Part shown: positions 17,022 to 24,127 of the stretch, in pieces
Numbering within the stretch: position 1 is the stretch's first letter
Layout of the letters: every line of letters starts with the position of its first letter
Assembly (NCBI RefSeq): GCF_030654915.1
Contig: NZ_JAURWM010000145.1
Location: 1-48,665, forward strand
Source: Phenylobacterium sp.
GTDB lineage: Bacteria > Pseudomonadota > Alphaproteobacteria > Caulobacterales > Caulobacteraceae
DNA length: 48,665 nt
Reading direction: 5' to 3'
The notes under the pieces: model-generated
Told to the model about the DNA's origin: nothing
Database searches by the model: none
What the model saw: the letters and a program-made list of their open reading frames with translations, nothing else
Made by a program: the position numbers and the translations under genes

Positions 17022-17330
17022 TTAGCCAGCCTTCCTTTCCCGGTCGTTCAACTCTTTCAACTGTTCAGCCTCCATCGCCTTTGGCGTGGGGCGCGCCTCT
17101 TCGTCGGCGATCCAGCGGACTCGCTGCTTTTCGCCCAAAACTGTGGCGGTACAGCCAAAGCTCCAGCCGTCTCCTCCATGTTGGGCGGAATTGTACTCAT
17201 ATTGGTAGACGATCTGGGAAGCAGTGGCAGTGGCAGTCGCGTTTGCGCACCAGTTGGTGTTGCTTCGGCCGTTGTCCCAATCTCGATGGACGCTCGCGGA
17301 AACTGTTGACGTCTTTATCGCCCATTTGAA
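17022..17330 (-). pseudogene. Out-of-frame C-terminal part of the adjacent secreted protein
   Basis: A 102-codon open stretch with natural codon usage but no start codon, bounded upstream by a TGA at 17331-17333. It reads as soluble protein: FKWAIKTSTVSASVHRDW, then NWCANATATATASQIVYQ, GDGWSFGCTATVLGEKQRVR and a helical Lys/Glu-rich tail ending at TAA 17022. It begins where the 17315-18139 gene stops, in a different frame. One extra T in the GATTCAAATGG segment near 17329-17331 would fuse the two into a ~372-aa protein (…AERDFKWAIK…). It is therefore interpreted as the continuation of that gene after a frameshift (mutation, sequencing error or recoding). Confidence 0.65.
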
Positions 17331-18139
17331 TCACGCTCCGCTTGCGGAAGCAACCAGGTTTGGGGTGATGTAGTGCTTCGTCCGTTGCGAAAATATTCTT
17401 TGTACCAAGTAATTGGGGGCAGCGGTTCAGTTTCGGTGATCAAGCGGATGCGTGGTGGGAGGTAGGCGTCGGCGGCGCCATCGGTCGCTGCAATTGTCAC
17501 CGCAGCGGGAGTCCACGCATCTGGAAGTGTGATATTGGACCGACACCCGACCGCTTGGACGATTTTCTTTCCTTTCTTGAAGCAAGAAGGATCGGAGGAC
17601 GCTCGCAGGTCGACGCCCGGAATTGTGATGTTGCTGGAAAGTTTAGTCTTGTACTTGTTGCCTTGAGGGAACCAGTCGATGATCAGCGTCGCCAGCTGAG
17701 CATTGCGAAGTTCGAACCGCACAGCGAGTCCGCCGGCACCGTTTTTGATGCAGTTCGTCCAAGCGTTGAGAACTGCCGAGTCACCGGAAACAAGGACAGT
17801 CTGCGTTTCATTAATCTGCGTGATGCGCTGAAAATTGGTGCTGTCGATGCTGGCCTTCTTGGCTTCATAAGCTGACTGGTCGTAGCTCAGTGTACCCATG
17901 ACCATTTCGCCAAGCGGAATGCCGGCGCCGAGACTCTGATCCGTTTTAGATGACTCGTAGGTCGATTGGAGAAATCGCGTGTAGACGATTTGCTGATAGT
18001 AGCTGTTATTTCGCATCATGCTGTAGCTGAACGTACCGCCACGAAGCACCGCATTGCAGTCATTTACTTGGGCTGTTGCCACCCCGCCCGCGCTCAAAGC
18101 TATGCCAATCACAGGCAACGCTATTCTCAACCAATTCAT
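17315..18139 (-). CDS. Secreted protein of unknown function, probably truncated by frameshift
   Basis: A 274-aa exported protein with a signal peptide (LRIALPVIGIALSAGGVATAQ). The mature part has NDCNAVLRGGTFSYSM, repeated Tyr/Ser/Asn-rich helical text (QSTYESSKTDQSLGAG, MGTLSYDQSAYEAKKASIDS) and a beta-rich middle (NAWTNCIKNGAGGLAVRFEL, TIPGVDLRASSDPSCFKKGK, AVGCRSNITLPDAWTPAAVT) with four or more Cys. Codon use is clearly less GC-rich than in the flanks, suggesting horizontal acquisition. The ribosome-site position is occupied by a G8 tract (18147-18154 on this strand). The terminal residues SNGR are probably an artefact of the frameshift described at 17022-17330. Family not recognised. Confidence 0.7.
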   Translation of the reverse strand: MNWLRIALPVIGIALSAGGVATAQVNDCNAVLRGGTFSYSMMRNNSYYQQIVYTRFLQSTYESSKTDQSLGAGIPLGEMVMGTLSYDQSAYEAKKASIDSTNFQRITQINETQTVLVSGDSAVLNAWTNCIKNGAGGLAVRFELRNAQLATLIIDWFPQGNKYKTKLSSNITIPGVDLRASSDPSCFKKGKKIVQAVGCRSNITLPDAWTPAAVTIAATDGAADAYLPPRIRLITETEPLPPITWYKEYFRNGRSTTSPQTWLLPQAERDSNGR

Positions 18140-18146
18140 TCAGCCA

Positions 18147-18154
18147 CCCCCCCC
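18147..18154 (-). promoter_or_regulatory. G8 homopolymer at the Shine-Dalgarno position
   Basis: Eight consecutive G (minus strand) placed 7 nt before ATG 18139, so the tract itself is the only candidate ribosome-binding site. Length change by slipped-strand mispairing would alter spacing or strength. Confidence 0.5.
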
Positions 18155-18290
18155 AGGACACCGGAACCATCTCCGCGTGCATTTACAAGGCTAAGCTTCC
18201 AGGTTGTACCCAGGATGTGAAGCCCAAAAAACACTGTTCCGAGCGCTTAGAATGGCGGGCTAGCATCGCGAGCGGGCCCAGCTCCCGTCA

Positions 18291-18306
18291 GCTAAGGGTG
18301 CTTAGC
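18291..18306. repeat. Short palindrome GCTAAG-N4-CTTAGC at the DUF6624 gene end
   Basis: Perfect 6-bp arms overlapping the stop codon of the DUF6624 gene. No T tail follows, so terminator function is doubtful. Confidence 0.35.
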
Positions 18307-18907
18307 GGTCGCTCGGGCTCGATCGCCATCCAGCTTTGACGAGCCACTCCTGCCTTTCCGCCGCGTGTCTGGCGAGGTCGGTAGGTCGATTCTCGGGCCG
18401 AAGGCGCGCTCGATACTTCGTCAGCGACTCCTTCAGGCTCGGCAGGCCGATCTTGGCCCTTCGGTCATCGACCGATACGGGATCCTGAATCGGCACTGGG
18501 CTCATTTCGCCAGCATCATCCCAGTCGAACTGGGTGCCGTAGATCTGTGGTAGCCCCTCGAACATGCGGATGCGATCGAGCAGCATGGCTGGCTGCCACG
18601 GAGGAGCACTCCCGGCGTCGGCTGCTTCCTGAAGATGAGTCAGGCATGCCTTCTGGAAGGCCGGGCGGCTGATGGCGTGTTGAACGATTAGCCAAGCTGC
18701 TTCCGCGCCATCGGGTCCGACGATCTCCGACGTGGGCCACCCGTATGTCGGGATAATTTCGGCAAGCCGATCAGCGTTGCTTTCGTGTAACGCCTGCATT
18801 TCGGGATGATAGCCCTCAAAGAGCGCCCCCTCGGCGATCAGCCTTTTACGAGTGAGCCGGTCTTTTTCAGCGAGTGCGATGAGGTTCTTTCGCAGATCTT
18901 CCGACAT
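18302..18907 (-). CDS. DUF6624 family protein
   Basis: A 201-aa protein matching the DUF6624 pattern: an N-terminal helix (SEDLRKNLIALAEKDRLTRKRL), a helix with LHESNADRLAEIIPTYGWP, SEIVGPDGAEAAWLIVQHA, and the C-terminal DRIRMFEGLPQIYGTQFDWD, ISPVPIQDP-like text and a RRAKIGLPSL segment. ATG 18907 is set by GGAGGG just upstream; the longer frame to 19180 is not protein-like. No catalytic role is established for the family. It lies in the accessory patch between the frameshifted secreted protein and the GFA-family gene, all on the minus strand. Confidence 0.8.
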   Translation of the reverse strand: MSEDLRKNLIALAEKDRLTRKRLIAEGALFEGYHPEMQALHESNADRLAEIIPTYGWPTSEIVGPDGAEAAWLIVQHAISRPAFQKACLTHLQEAADAGSAPPWQPAMLLDRIRMFEGLPQIYGTQFDWDDAGEMSPVPIQDPVSVDDRRAKIGLPSLKESLTKYRARLRPENRPTDLARHAAERQEWLVKAGWRSSPSDR

Positions 18908-19085
18908 CGTGCCCTCCGGACAACGCAAGAAGTTCACCTGAAGGAGGAAAGTCTGCAACGGGTCGATTTTGGCCGTAAGCTCCGGCACCGAGAACGGACA
19001 TTGGCTCTCAAGCCGAAGAGCAGACGTCTCATACGGCGGCAAGGGGTGGAAAGCGGCGGTTCCAGACGAGACTGGATCCAAGCCA

Positions 19086-19490
19086 TCATCCAGGCAGGCC
19101 CTCGATCTGCGGAACGTCTTCGAGGCTGCGGTCCCATTCTGCTCTGCTTGCGACGCAGACGTGGGCGTCAGGCCGAACATCGATTGCGCTATCGAGGCTG
19201 CCTGCAGGAACCACCAGCAGCGCTCCGTCCAGCTGCACGGTCGGAACAGCCGAGCCGCAGACCGAGCAAAAGCCCTTCACATGCCTTGTCGAAGGAACCT
19301 GAAACGTCCTGACCCTGGTCTCTCCGGAGCGCCACTCGATTTTCGCGCTCAACGAGAACAGGTTGGCTGCGTGCGCTGACCCAGTGTCCTTCTGGCAACG
19401 ACCACAGTGGCAGAGGAAGAAGTGATCGAAGTCGCCGGCGATCTCGAAGCGTACTTCGCCGCAAAGACAGGATCCCTGGTGCTTGATCAT
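19086..19490 (-). CDS. GFA family protein (CENP-V/GFA zinc-binding domain)
   Basis: A 134-aa member of the family named after glutathione-dependent formaldehyde-activating enzyme. The zinc ligands are visible as CLCGEVRF (residues about 8-15), CHCGRCQKDTGSAHA and FCSVCGSAVPT, in the normal order and spacing. The start is ATG 19490, with AGGAGG immediately upstream at short spacing. The extended frame to 19733 runs through the dispersed repeat at 19526 and is rejected. Most members are small zinc-binding proteins of unproven activity, so formaldehyde metabolism should not be assumed. Confidence 0.88.
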   Translation of the reverse strand: MIKHQGSCLCGEVRFEIAGDFDHFFLCHCGRCQKDTGSAHAANLFSLSAKIEWRSGETRVRTFQVPSTRHVKGFCSVCGSAVPTVQLDGALLVVPAGSLDSAIDVRPDAHVCVASRAEWDRSLEDVPQIEGLPG

Positions 19491-19826
19491 GGCCTCCTGT
19501 GCCCAAGCGCGACCTTGAAGGCAAGTGTCCGCTAAGGGTCGAAAGCGGTCATCACCGCGCCGCGCCGAAGCGGACCTCAACCACCTTGCCGGGAGCAGCG
19601 CTCGCCATGGCTTCATGTTGAGTGGAAGGCGGAGCTCGCCACCATCTAGCTTCACTATAAAAGGAACACTACGAACAGCCGTCACCGACGTGCATCGTCG
19701 AGGCGTTTGCCTGTGCGTTCGCAACGGTGGCAATTTGGTCGCGCGCTGAACAAGCCCAGCGCGAAGCGATTGGATATGGCGCCGCAGGGGTCTCGCTGGC
19801 GCTGGGTTTCGACTAAGGAGATTTCG
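19491..19826. other. Spacer with a dispersed repeat, no gene seen
   Basis: 336 nt between the GFA gene and the SH3-like gene. It holds one copy of the TGTCCGCT...AAGCGG element (19526-19548). Translation across it yields the RFRPLADT-type text often mis-annotated where these repeats occur. No RNA gene was recognised. Confidence 0.5.
19526..19548. repeat. Dispersed small inverted repeat, copy 2
   Basis: TGTCCGCT with AAGGGTCGA centre and AAGCGG end; differs from the copy at 8692-8715 at only a few positions. CCGCT/AGCGG form the arms. Confidence 0.6.
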
Positions 19827-20171
19827 GTGAGGCTAGTCGCCATTCTCGGCCTGCTGGCGGTCGTATCGGTTCCCGCGGCCGCGCTCGCCGCCGAGTACGC
19901 CTACATCGCGCCGTCGTCCGTCATGTGCCGCGAGGAGGGCTACCCATCCTCCGCGATCGTCGAGAACCTGAAGCGCGGGATGCAGGTCACGGTTATCGAG
20001 AGGGTGGATCAATGGGCCAATATCGAGCGAGGTGACCAGACTTGCTGGGTCACCCGTCGCGACCTGTCGCCGAATTGCCCGTTCGCCTCACCTGTCGCCG
20101 CCCCGCCCGCCAAGGCCAGCCGCATGAGCAGGGCGGCCAAGCCGCCAGCGCCGGCTGGGATGCTCCGGTGA
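19827..20171 (+). CDS. Exported bacterial SH3-like (SH3b) protein
   Basis: A 114-aa exported protein. GTG 19827 follows AAGGAG and opens a signal peptide (LVAILGLLAVVSVPAAALAA). The mature part has the SH3b pattern: Y-I-A-P-SSVMCREEGY, a LKRGMQVTVIERVDQWANIER core with the characteristic W, and TCWVTRRDL. A short Pro/Ala tail ends the protein. SH3b domains commonly bind peptidoglycan or other periplasmic ligands. The frame extends upstream to 19707, but that part lacks a ribosome site. Confidence 0.72.
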   Translation: MRLVAILGLLAVVSVPAAALAAEYAYIAPSSVMCREEGYPSSAIVENLKRGMQVTVIERVDQWANIERGDQTCWVTRRDLSPNCPFASPVAAPPAKASRMSRAAKPPAPAGMLR

Positions 20172-20218
20172 CGGTCGTTGATGGGGAGCTTGAAGGACCC
20201 CGCTAAGGGCGCCGACCT

Positions 20219-21421
20219 TTACTCGGCTGGGGCTTTTGGCTGCACGGCGCGCTTGGGCGGCTCGCGCTTGGCCACGCTGAGCAGGGCCGCCCCGACGAGG
20301 GCGGAGACCAGGGAGCCGGCCAGCACGCCCACCTTCACTTCGTCCTGCAGGGCTGGGTCGGGGAAGGCGAGCAGGCCGATGAACAGGCTCATGGTGAAGC
20401 CGATGCCGCACAGGACGGCCACGCCGTAGAGCTGGGGCCAGGAGGCGGCGACGGGAAGGTCGGCGATCCGGAGTTTGATCGCCAGGGCGGCTGTGCCGAA
20501 GACTCCCACCTGCTTGCCCACGAACAGGCCGAGCGCCACGCCAAGGGTGACGGGCTCGAGCAGCACGCCGGCGCTCATCCCGGCGAACGAGACGCCGGCG
20601 TTGGCGAAGCCGAACACCGGCACGATCAAGAACGCCACCCACGGGTTCAAGCCATGCTCCAGCCGGTGCAAAGGCGAGGTCATGTCGTCGGGCGCCGCCT
20701 TGGAGCGGCGCAGGGGAATGGTCAGAGCCAGCACCACGCCGGCCACGGTGGCGTGCACGCCCGAGAGCAGCACCAGCCACCACAGGGCCGCGCCGATCAC
20801 GAGGTAGGGCGCCAGTTGGGCGATCTTCAGTCGGTTGAAGCCGATCAGCAGCAGGGTGGCCACGCCGGCGCCGCCGAGCGCGGCGTGGTTCAGCTCCGCC
20901 GTATAGAAGACGGCGATCACCAGCACGGCCACCAGGTCGTCGACGATGGCCAAGGTGGCCAGAAACACCTTCAGGCTGGTGGGGACCCGCGAGCCCAGCA
21001 GGGACAGGACGCCTAGCGCGAAGGCGATGTCGGTGGCCGTCGGGATGGCCCAACCGCGCAGGGTGTCGGGCTGGCCGGCATTGACGGCGGCATAGATCAG
21101 GCCAGGGACGATCACCCCGCCGGCCGCGGCGATCCCGGGGAGCGCGCGGTTCGCCCAGGTCGAGAGCTGGCCGTCCAGGAACTCGCGCTTTATCTCAAGG
21201 CCGACAAACAGGAAGAACAGGGCCATCAGCCCGTCGTTGATCCAGTGGAGCACGTCGAGCCCGCCCAAGGGGGCGTGGAGAAGCTTGAAATAGCTATCTG
21301 ACAGCGGTGAGTTGGCGACGAAGAGGGCCAGCACGGCCGCAGCCATCAGGAGCAGACCGCCCGCGGCCCCGCTGTCGAGGAACTCGCGGAGGATAGACGG
21401 GCGGCGAGCGGGTTTGGACAT
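20219..21421 (-). CDS. nhaA: Na+/H+ antiporter NhaA
   Basis: A 400-aa inner-membrane antiporter exchanging intracellular Na+ (or Li+) for external protons. It shows the family hallmarks: [16 protein letters not shown] after the first helices, [13 protein letters not shown] with Asp131 (equivalent to D133 of the E. coli protein), and the ion-binding pair Asp161-Asp162 in [34 protein letters not shown] occurs near the end. Length and about twelve hydrophobic spans fit. ATG 21421 has a GGAG ribosome site. The long opposite-strand and frame-shifted open frames over this gene are shadows. It appears monocistronic. Confidence 0.97.
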   Translation of the reverse strand: MSKPARRPSILREFLDSGAAGGLLLMAAAVLALFVANSPLSDSYFKLLHAPLGGLDVLHWINDGLMALFFLFVGLEIKREFLDGQLSTWANRALPGIAAAGGVIVPGLIYAAVNAGQPDTLRGWAIPTATDIAFALGVLSLLGSRVPTSLKVFLATLAIVDDLVAVLVIAVFYTAELNHAALGGAGVATLLLIGFNRLKIAQLAPYLVIGAALWWLVLLSGVHATVAGVVLALTIPLRRSKAAPDDMTSPLHRLEHGLNPWVAFLIVPVFGFANAGVSFAGMSAGVLLEPVTLGVALGLFVGKQVGVFGTAALAIKLRIADLPVAASWPQLYGVAVLCGIGFTMSLFIGLLAFPDPALQDEVKVGVLAGSLVSALVGAALLSVAKREPPKRAVQPKAPAE

Positions 21422-21587
21422 GGCGCGGTTCTCCGCGCTGGCGGCCCGACCAACGTTAAACCTGACCGGCCGATATGGCCGAGCACCCGGTGCGGGCTAT
21501 CGCATCAGCGGGGCGTGGTCACAAGCTCAACCGGCGCGGCGACGTCAAAAGGGCGCCTCAGGGCAGTCGCCGTTAAGGCGGCGATCG

Positions 21588-21845
21588 CTACTCGGCCGGG
21601 TCGAGGTCTTGGAAATAGGGCTCGACGGTTCCCTGCAGCTTCACCGTCATGGCGTTGCCGTTGCGGTCGACGGTCTTGCCGACGCTGAGCCGCACCCAGC
21701 CTTCGCTGACGCAGTACTCATCGACATTGGTCTTTTCGACGCCCTTGAAGCGCACGCCGACGCCGCGTTCGAGCGCGGCGGCGTCATGATGGGGGCTGGC
21801 CGGGTTGACGGACAGGCGGTCGGGCGGGGTCTGGGCGTCGCTCAT
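21588..21845 (-). CDS. DUF3297 family protein
   Basis: An 85-aa small cytoplasmic protein matching DUF3297 along its whole length: PPDRLSVNPASPHHD, LERGVGVRFKGVEKTNVDEYCVSEGWVRLS, KTVDRNGNAMTVKLQGTVEPYF. The family is widespread in proteobacteria with no known activity. It is separated from NhaA (same strand) by about 166 nt holding no recognised gene. Confidence 0.93.
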   Translation of the reverse strand: MSDAQTPPDRLSVNPASPHHDAAALERGVGVRFKGVEKTNVDEYCVSEGWVRLSVGKTVDRNGNAMTVKLQGTVEPYFQDLDPAE

Positions 21846-21942
21846 GTCGCCCGATTAGCGTTCCTGGGCCAGATTGCCAATGCTCGATCGGCGAGCGACC
21901 CAGGCCGATGGCCCTCGCCGGTGAGGGCGAGGGCGTCGGAGG

Positions 21943-22230
21943 TTATTTCTTCTCGATGGCTTCGGCGGTCGCGTCGGCCTGCTTTTCGACGGCGTCGGCC
22001 TGGGCGCGCACGGCGTCGGCGCTCTTTTCGCCCTGGGCTTCGACGGCGGCGCTTTGACCCTCGGTGCGGGCCTCGATGCCATCGGCCTTCTGTTCGAGCG
22101 CGTCAGCCTTCATTTCACCCTGGGCCTCCACGGCGTCGGCTTGGGCGTCGGCGACCTTGTCGGCGGGCTTGCTGCAAGCAGCCAGGGAAAGGGCGGCGAC
22201 GGAGGCGAGGGCGAGAACGGTGAAGCGCAT
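21943..22230 (-). CDS. Ala/Glu-rich coiled-coil lipoprotein
   Basis: A 95-aa predicted lipoprotein. Signal peptide RFTVLALASVAALSLAAC ends in a LAAC lipobox, and the whole mature part is a charged, Ala-rich repeat (ADAQADAVEAQGEMKADALE, QKADGIEARTEG, AVEAQGEKSADAVRAQADAV, EKQADATAEAIEKK) predicted to form a long coiled coil. It resembles Lpp-like periplasmic spacer proteins in architecture only. ATG 22230 lies about 8 nt after AAGGA; ATG 22239 is too close to that site. Function unknown. Confidence 0.72.
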   Translation of the reverse strand: MRFTVLALASVAALSLAACSKPADKVADAQADAVEAQGEMKADALEQKADGIEARTEGQSAAVEAQGEKSADAVRAQADAVEKQADATAEAIEKK

Positions 22231-22387
22231 GGAGAGCATCCTTTGAGTGGTTACAGGGGGCTTAAGCGCGCGAACGCCGATTCCGTTCATTCGGCGCGAC
22301 GATCGGCGTCAACACCGCCTTAAGTTCGTGGCCCGCAGAGTTGATCGGCCCTCTCGTTTCGAGGGCGTTTGCGACCTGGAGGTCGGC

Positions 22388-22771
22388 ATGTCGGTGACGA
22401 GGACGTCCAGCATCCGCCGCAGCAGCGATCACTTCGAGCCGGAGGCGTCGCTCGATCCCCAGGCCCAGCGTCGTCTGCGCGGCCAGATCGAGCAGATCGA
22501 CTACACCGTCTACGCCTCGAACCGCGAGGTGATCGGCCAGGTGCTCGGACAGGCCGACGCGGCGAAGTTCCAGAAGCTGGCGGTCGGCGCGGCCCTGGCG
22601 CGGGCGCAATGGGTGGCGCAGGCCCTGGCCCTAACCGAGACGCCCCATCCGCTGAGCGCCGAGCAGACCACCAAGCTTGCGCACATGCGCGCGGCCTATG
22701 AGGAACTGACCGAGGCCTATGAGGCCATGCGCCGGATGGTGGAGCGGGGCTACCTGACCTTCGGGGCCTAG
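22388..22771 (+). CDS. Conserved-looking helical protein of unknown function
   Basis: A 127-aa cytoplasmic protein with GGAGG at ideal distance from ATG 22388. After a basic N-terminus (SVTRTSSIRRSS) it is predominantly helical: LDPQAQRRLRGQIEQIDYTV, AKFQKLAVGAALARAQWVAQ, TTKLAHMRAAYEELTEAYEA. No signal peptide, membrane span or known motif. Family not recognised. Confidence 0.7.
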   Translation: MSVTRTSSIRRSSDHFEPEASLDPQAQRRLRGQIEQIDYTVYASNREVIGQVLGQADAAKFQKLAVGAALARAQWVAQALALTETPHPLSAEQTTKLAHMRAAYEELTEAYEAMRRMVERGYLTFGA

Positions 22772-22879
22772 GCCTGGCTCTCAGGTGTTCCGCCCATTGC
22801 GCCGCTGATCATGCCTGATAGCGGTGAAGGCGGGCGCGTCGGACAGTGGGGGCCATTCCCATAGCCCCAGAGGCGATCG

Positions 22880-23275
22880 ATGTCCCCTGAATCTAGGAAG
22901 TTGCATATCGCCCCGGCGATGCCCACCGACATGGGCACGATGCGGACGATCATGGCCGCGGACCGGACCCTGATGGCCTGGACCCGCACCTCGATGTCGA
23001 TGCTCAGTTTCGGCTTCACCATCTACAAGTTCCTCGAAGGCGCGGCCCAGCAGAACATGCTGCCGCGCTCCAGCACGCCGCAGGACGTGGGGCTGTTCCT
23101 GGCCGGGATGGGGACGCTGTCGATGGTGCTGGGGGTATTCAGCTATTGGGCGACGATGAAGGAGCTGCGGCGGACCGAGGAGTTCCGTCTGGGCCGCCCG
23201 ACCTTGCTGATCTCGGCCATCATGACCATCGCCGGGGTCGCAATGTTCGTGGGGATCGCCTCGCGGGTGATTTGA
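22880..23275 (+). CDS. DUF202 family membrane protein (YidH-like)
   Basis: A 131-aa inner-membrane protein with the DUF202 signature: MAADRTLMAWTRTSMSMLSF followed by GFTIYKFLEG, a second span (VGLFLAGMGTLSMVLGVFSYW) and a third (PTLLISAIMTIAGVAMFVGI). Members are three-helix proteins of unknown role, often found as YidG/YidH. The RTLMAWTRTS text on the first helix is diagnostic. Confidence 0.9.
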   Translation: MSPESRKLHIAPAMPTDMGTMRTIMAADRTLMAWTRTSMSMLSFGFTIYKFLEGAAQQNMLPRSSTPQDVGLFLAGMGTLSMVLGVFSYWATMKELRRTEEFRLGRPTLLISAIMTIAGVAMFVGIASRVI

Positions 23276-23388
23276 GCGCCGCGAATTCCGATTGGTCGCG
23301 GCGGTGTCCGGGTTGAGCGAACGCTGCTCGGCTTGCGAAGTCCGCCGCGCCACAGCCGCGGGGAGAGATTAGCAAAGAGGAAATCCCC

Positions 23389-24081
23389 GTGACCCATGTG
23401 ACAAGCCCCGCCCCGCGCGGGCGTGCTTTCAGCCTGCCTGGCCTGGCCCTGGCGGGCGCTCTACTCCTGGCCGCCCATCCGGCGAGCGCCGCCGTCATCA
23501 CCACCTTGCCGGAGGGCGTGGCCCAACCCATCGTCGGAACCAACCGCCCGAACGTCAACCACCCGGTGGCCTTCGGCGATGGCGTGACTTACCAGGCCAA
23601 GACCTCGGCTGGAGAGCAGGCCTCGTCCGTCTTCGGCGCGACCGGTACCTATAGCTTCGCCAATTCGGGATACTGGTCGGGCACGCCCTATGCGGCCATC
23701 GGACTGCAAACCGCCATCATGAGCTTCAGCTTCGCCGATCCGGTGTCGGCGGCTCTGGCGGAGTTCAACTGGGCGCGGGCGCCGAACAGTCCGGCGTTGA
23801 CGTTCCGGGCCTACAATAGCGCCGGCAAGTTGCTGGAAAGCCTAAGCTTCGCGGCCGACGATCCGGCCCATACAACCGGCTTCTACGGGTTCCAGCGGGC
23901 TTCGAACGACATCAGCCGCTTCGAGGTCGAGGGCTATTGGGTCGGGACGCGCAATCTCTCGACCTTCACCGGCGCGGTCTCGGCGGTGCCGGAACCGGCG
24001 ACCTGGGCGATGATGATCATCGGTTTCGGCGCGGCCGGCGCGGCGATCCGCCGTCGTCGTGACGCGTTCGCGGTTGCATGA
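23389..24081 (+). CDS. PEPxxWA-CTERM sorting domain-containing protein
   Basis: A 230-aa exported protein. After the signal peptide (FSLPGLALAGALLLAAHPASA) comes a beta-rich domain (VGTNRPNVNHPVAFGD, AAIGLQTAIMSFSFADPVSA, RFEVEGYWVGTRNLSTFTGA). The C-terminal sorting signal is VPEPATWAMMIIGFGAAGAA followed by IRRRR: PEP motif, hydrophobic helix, basic tail. This signal is recognised by an exosortase, which is not encoded in the window. GTG 23389 follows AGAGGA. A strong hairpin terminator follows the stop. Confidence 0.9.
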   Translation: MTHVTSPAPRGRAFSLPGLALAGALLLAAHPASAAVITTLPEGVAQPIVGTNRPNVNHPVAFGDGVTYQAKTSAGEQASSVFGATGTYSFANSGYWSGTPYAAIGLQTAIMSFSFADPVSAALAEFNWARAPNSPALTFRAYNSAGKLLESLSFAADDPAHTTGFYGFQRASNDISRFEVEGYWVGTRNLSTFTGAVSAVPEPATWAMMIIGFGAAGAAIRRRRDAFAVA

Positions 24082-24091
24082 CCCATACTGA

Positions 24092-24127
24092 AAGGCCCGC
24101 CTCCATCGCTGGAGGCGGGCCATTTTC
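24092..24127. terminator. Intrinsic terminator between convergent genes
   Basis: Twelve-base-pair stem GGCCCGCCTCCA/TGGAGGCGGGCC with a 4-nt loop at 24094-24121, followed on the plus strand by ATTTTCC. On the minus strand the stem is followed by TTTCAG, so it may also serve the MocR-type gene, which ends 6 nt away. Confidence 0.85.

Noticed and set aside
17010-17309. A plus-strand 99-codon frame between the GST and the secreted protein
   Set aside because: It is the shadow of the minus-strand coding stretch 17022-17330, which has far better codon usage and composition.
18908-19180. N-terminal extension of the DUF6624 gene to 19180
   Set aside because: The extra residues run into the GFA gene, are not family-like, and the strong ribosome site is at 18907.
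19525-19749. Plus- and minus-strand frames over the dispersed repeat upstream of the SH3-like gene
   Set aside because: They translate the repeat itself (RFRPLADT-type text) and have no ribosome site.
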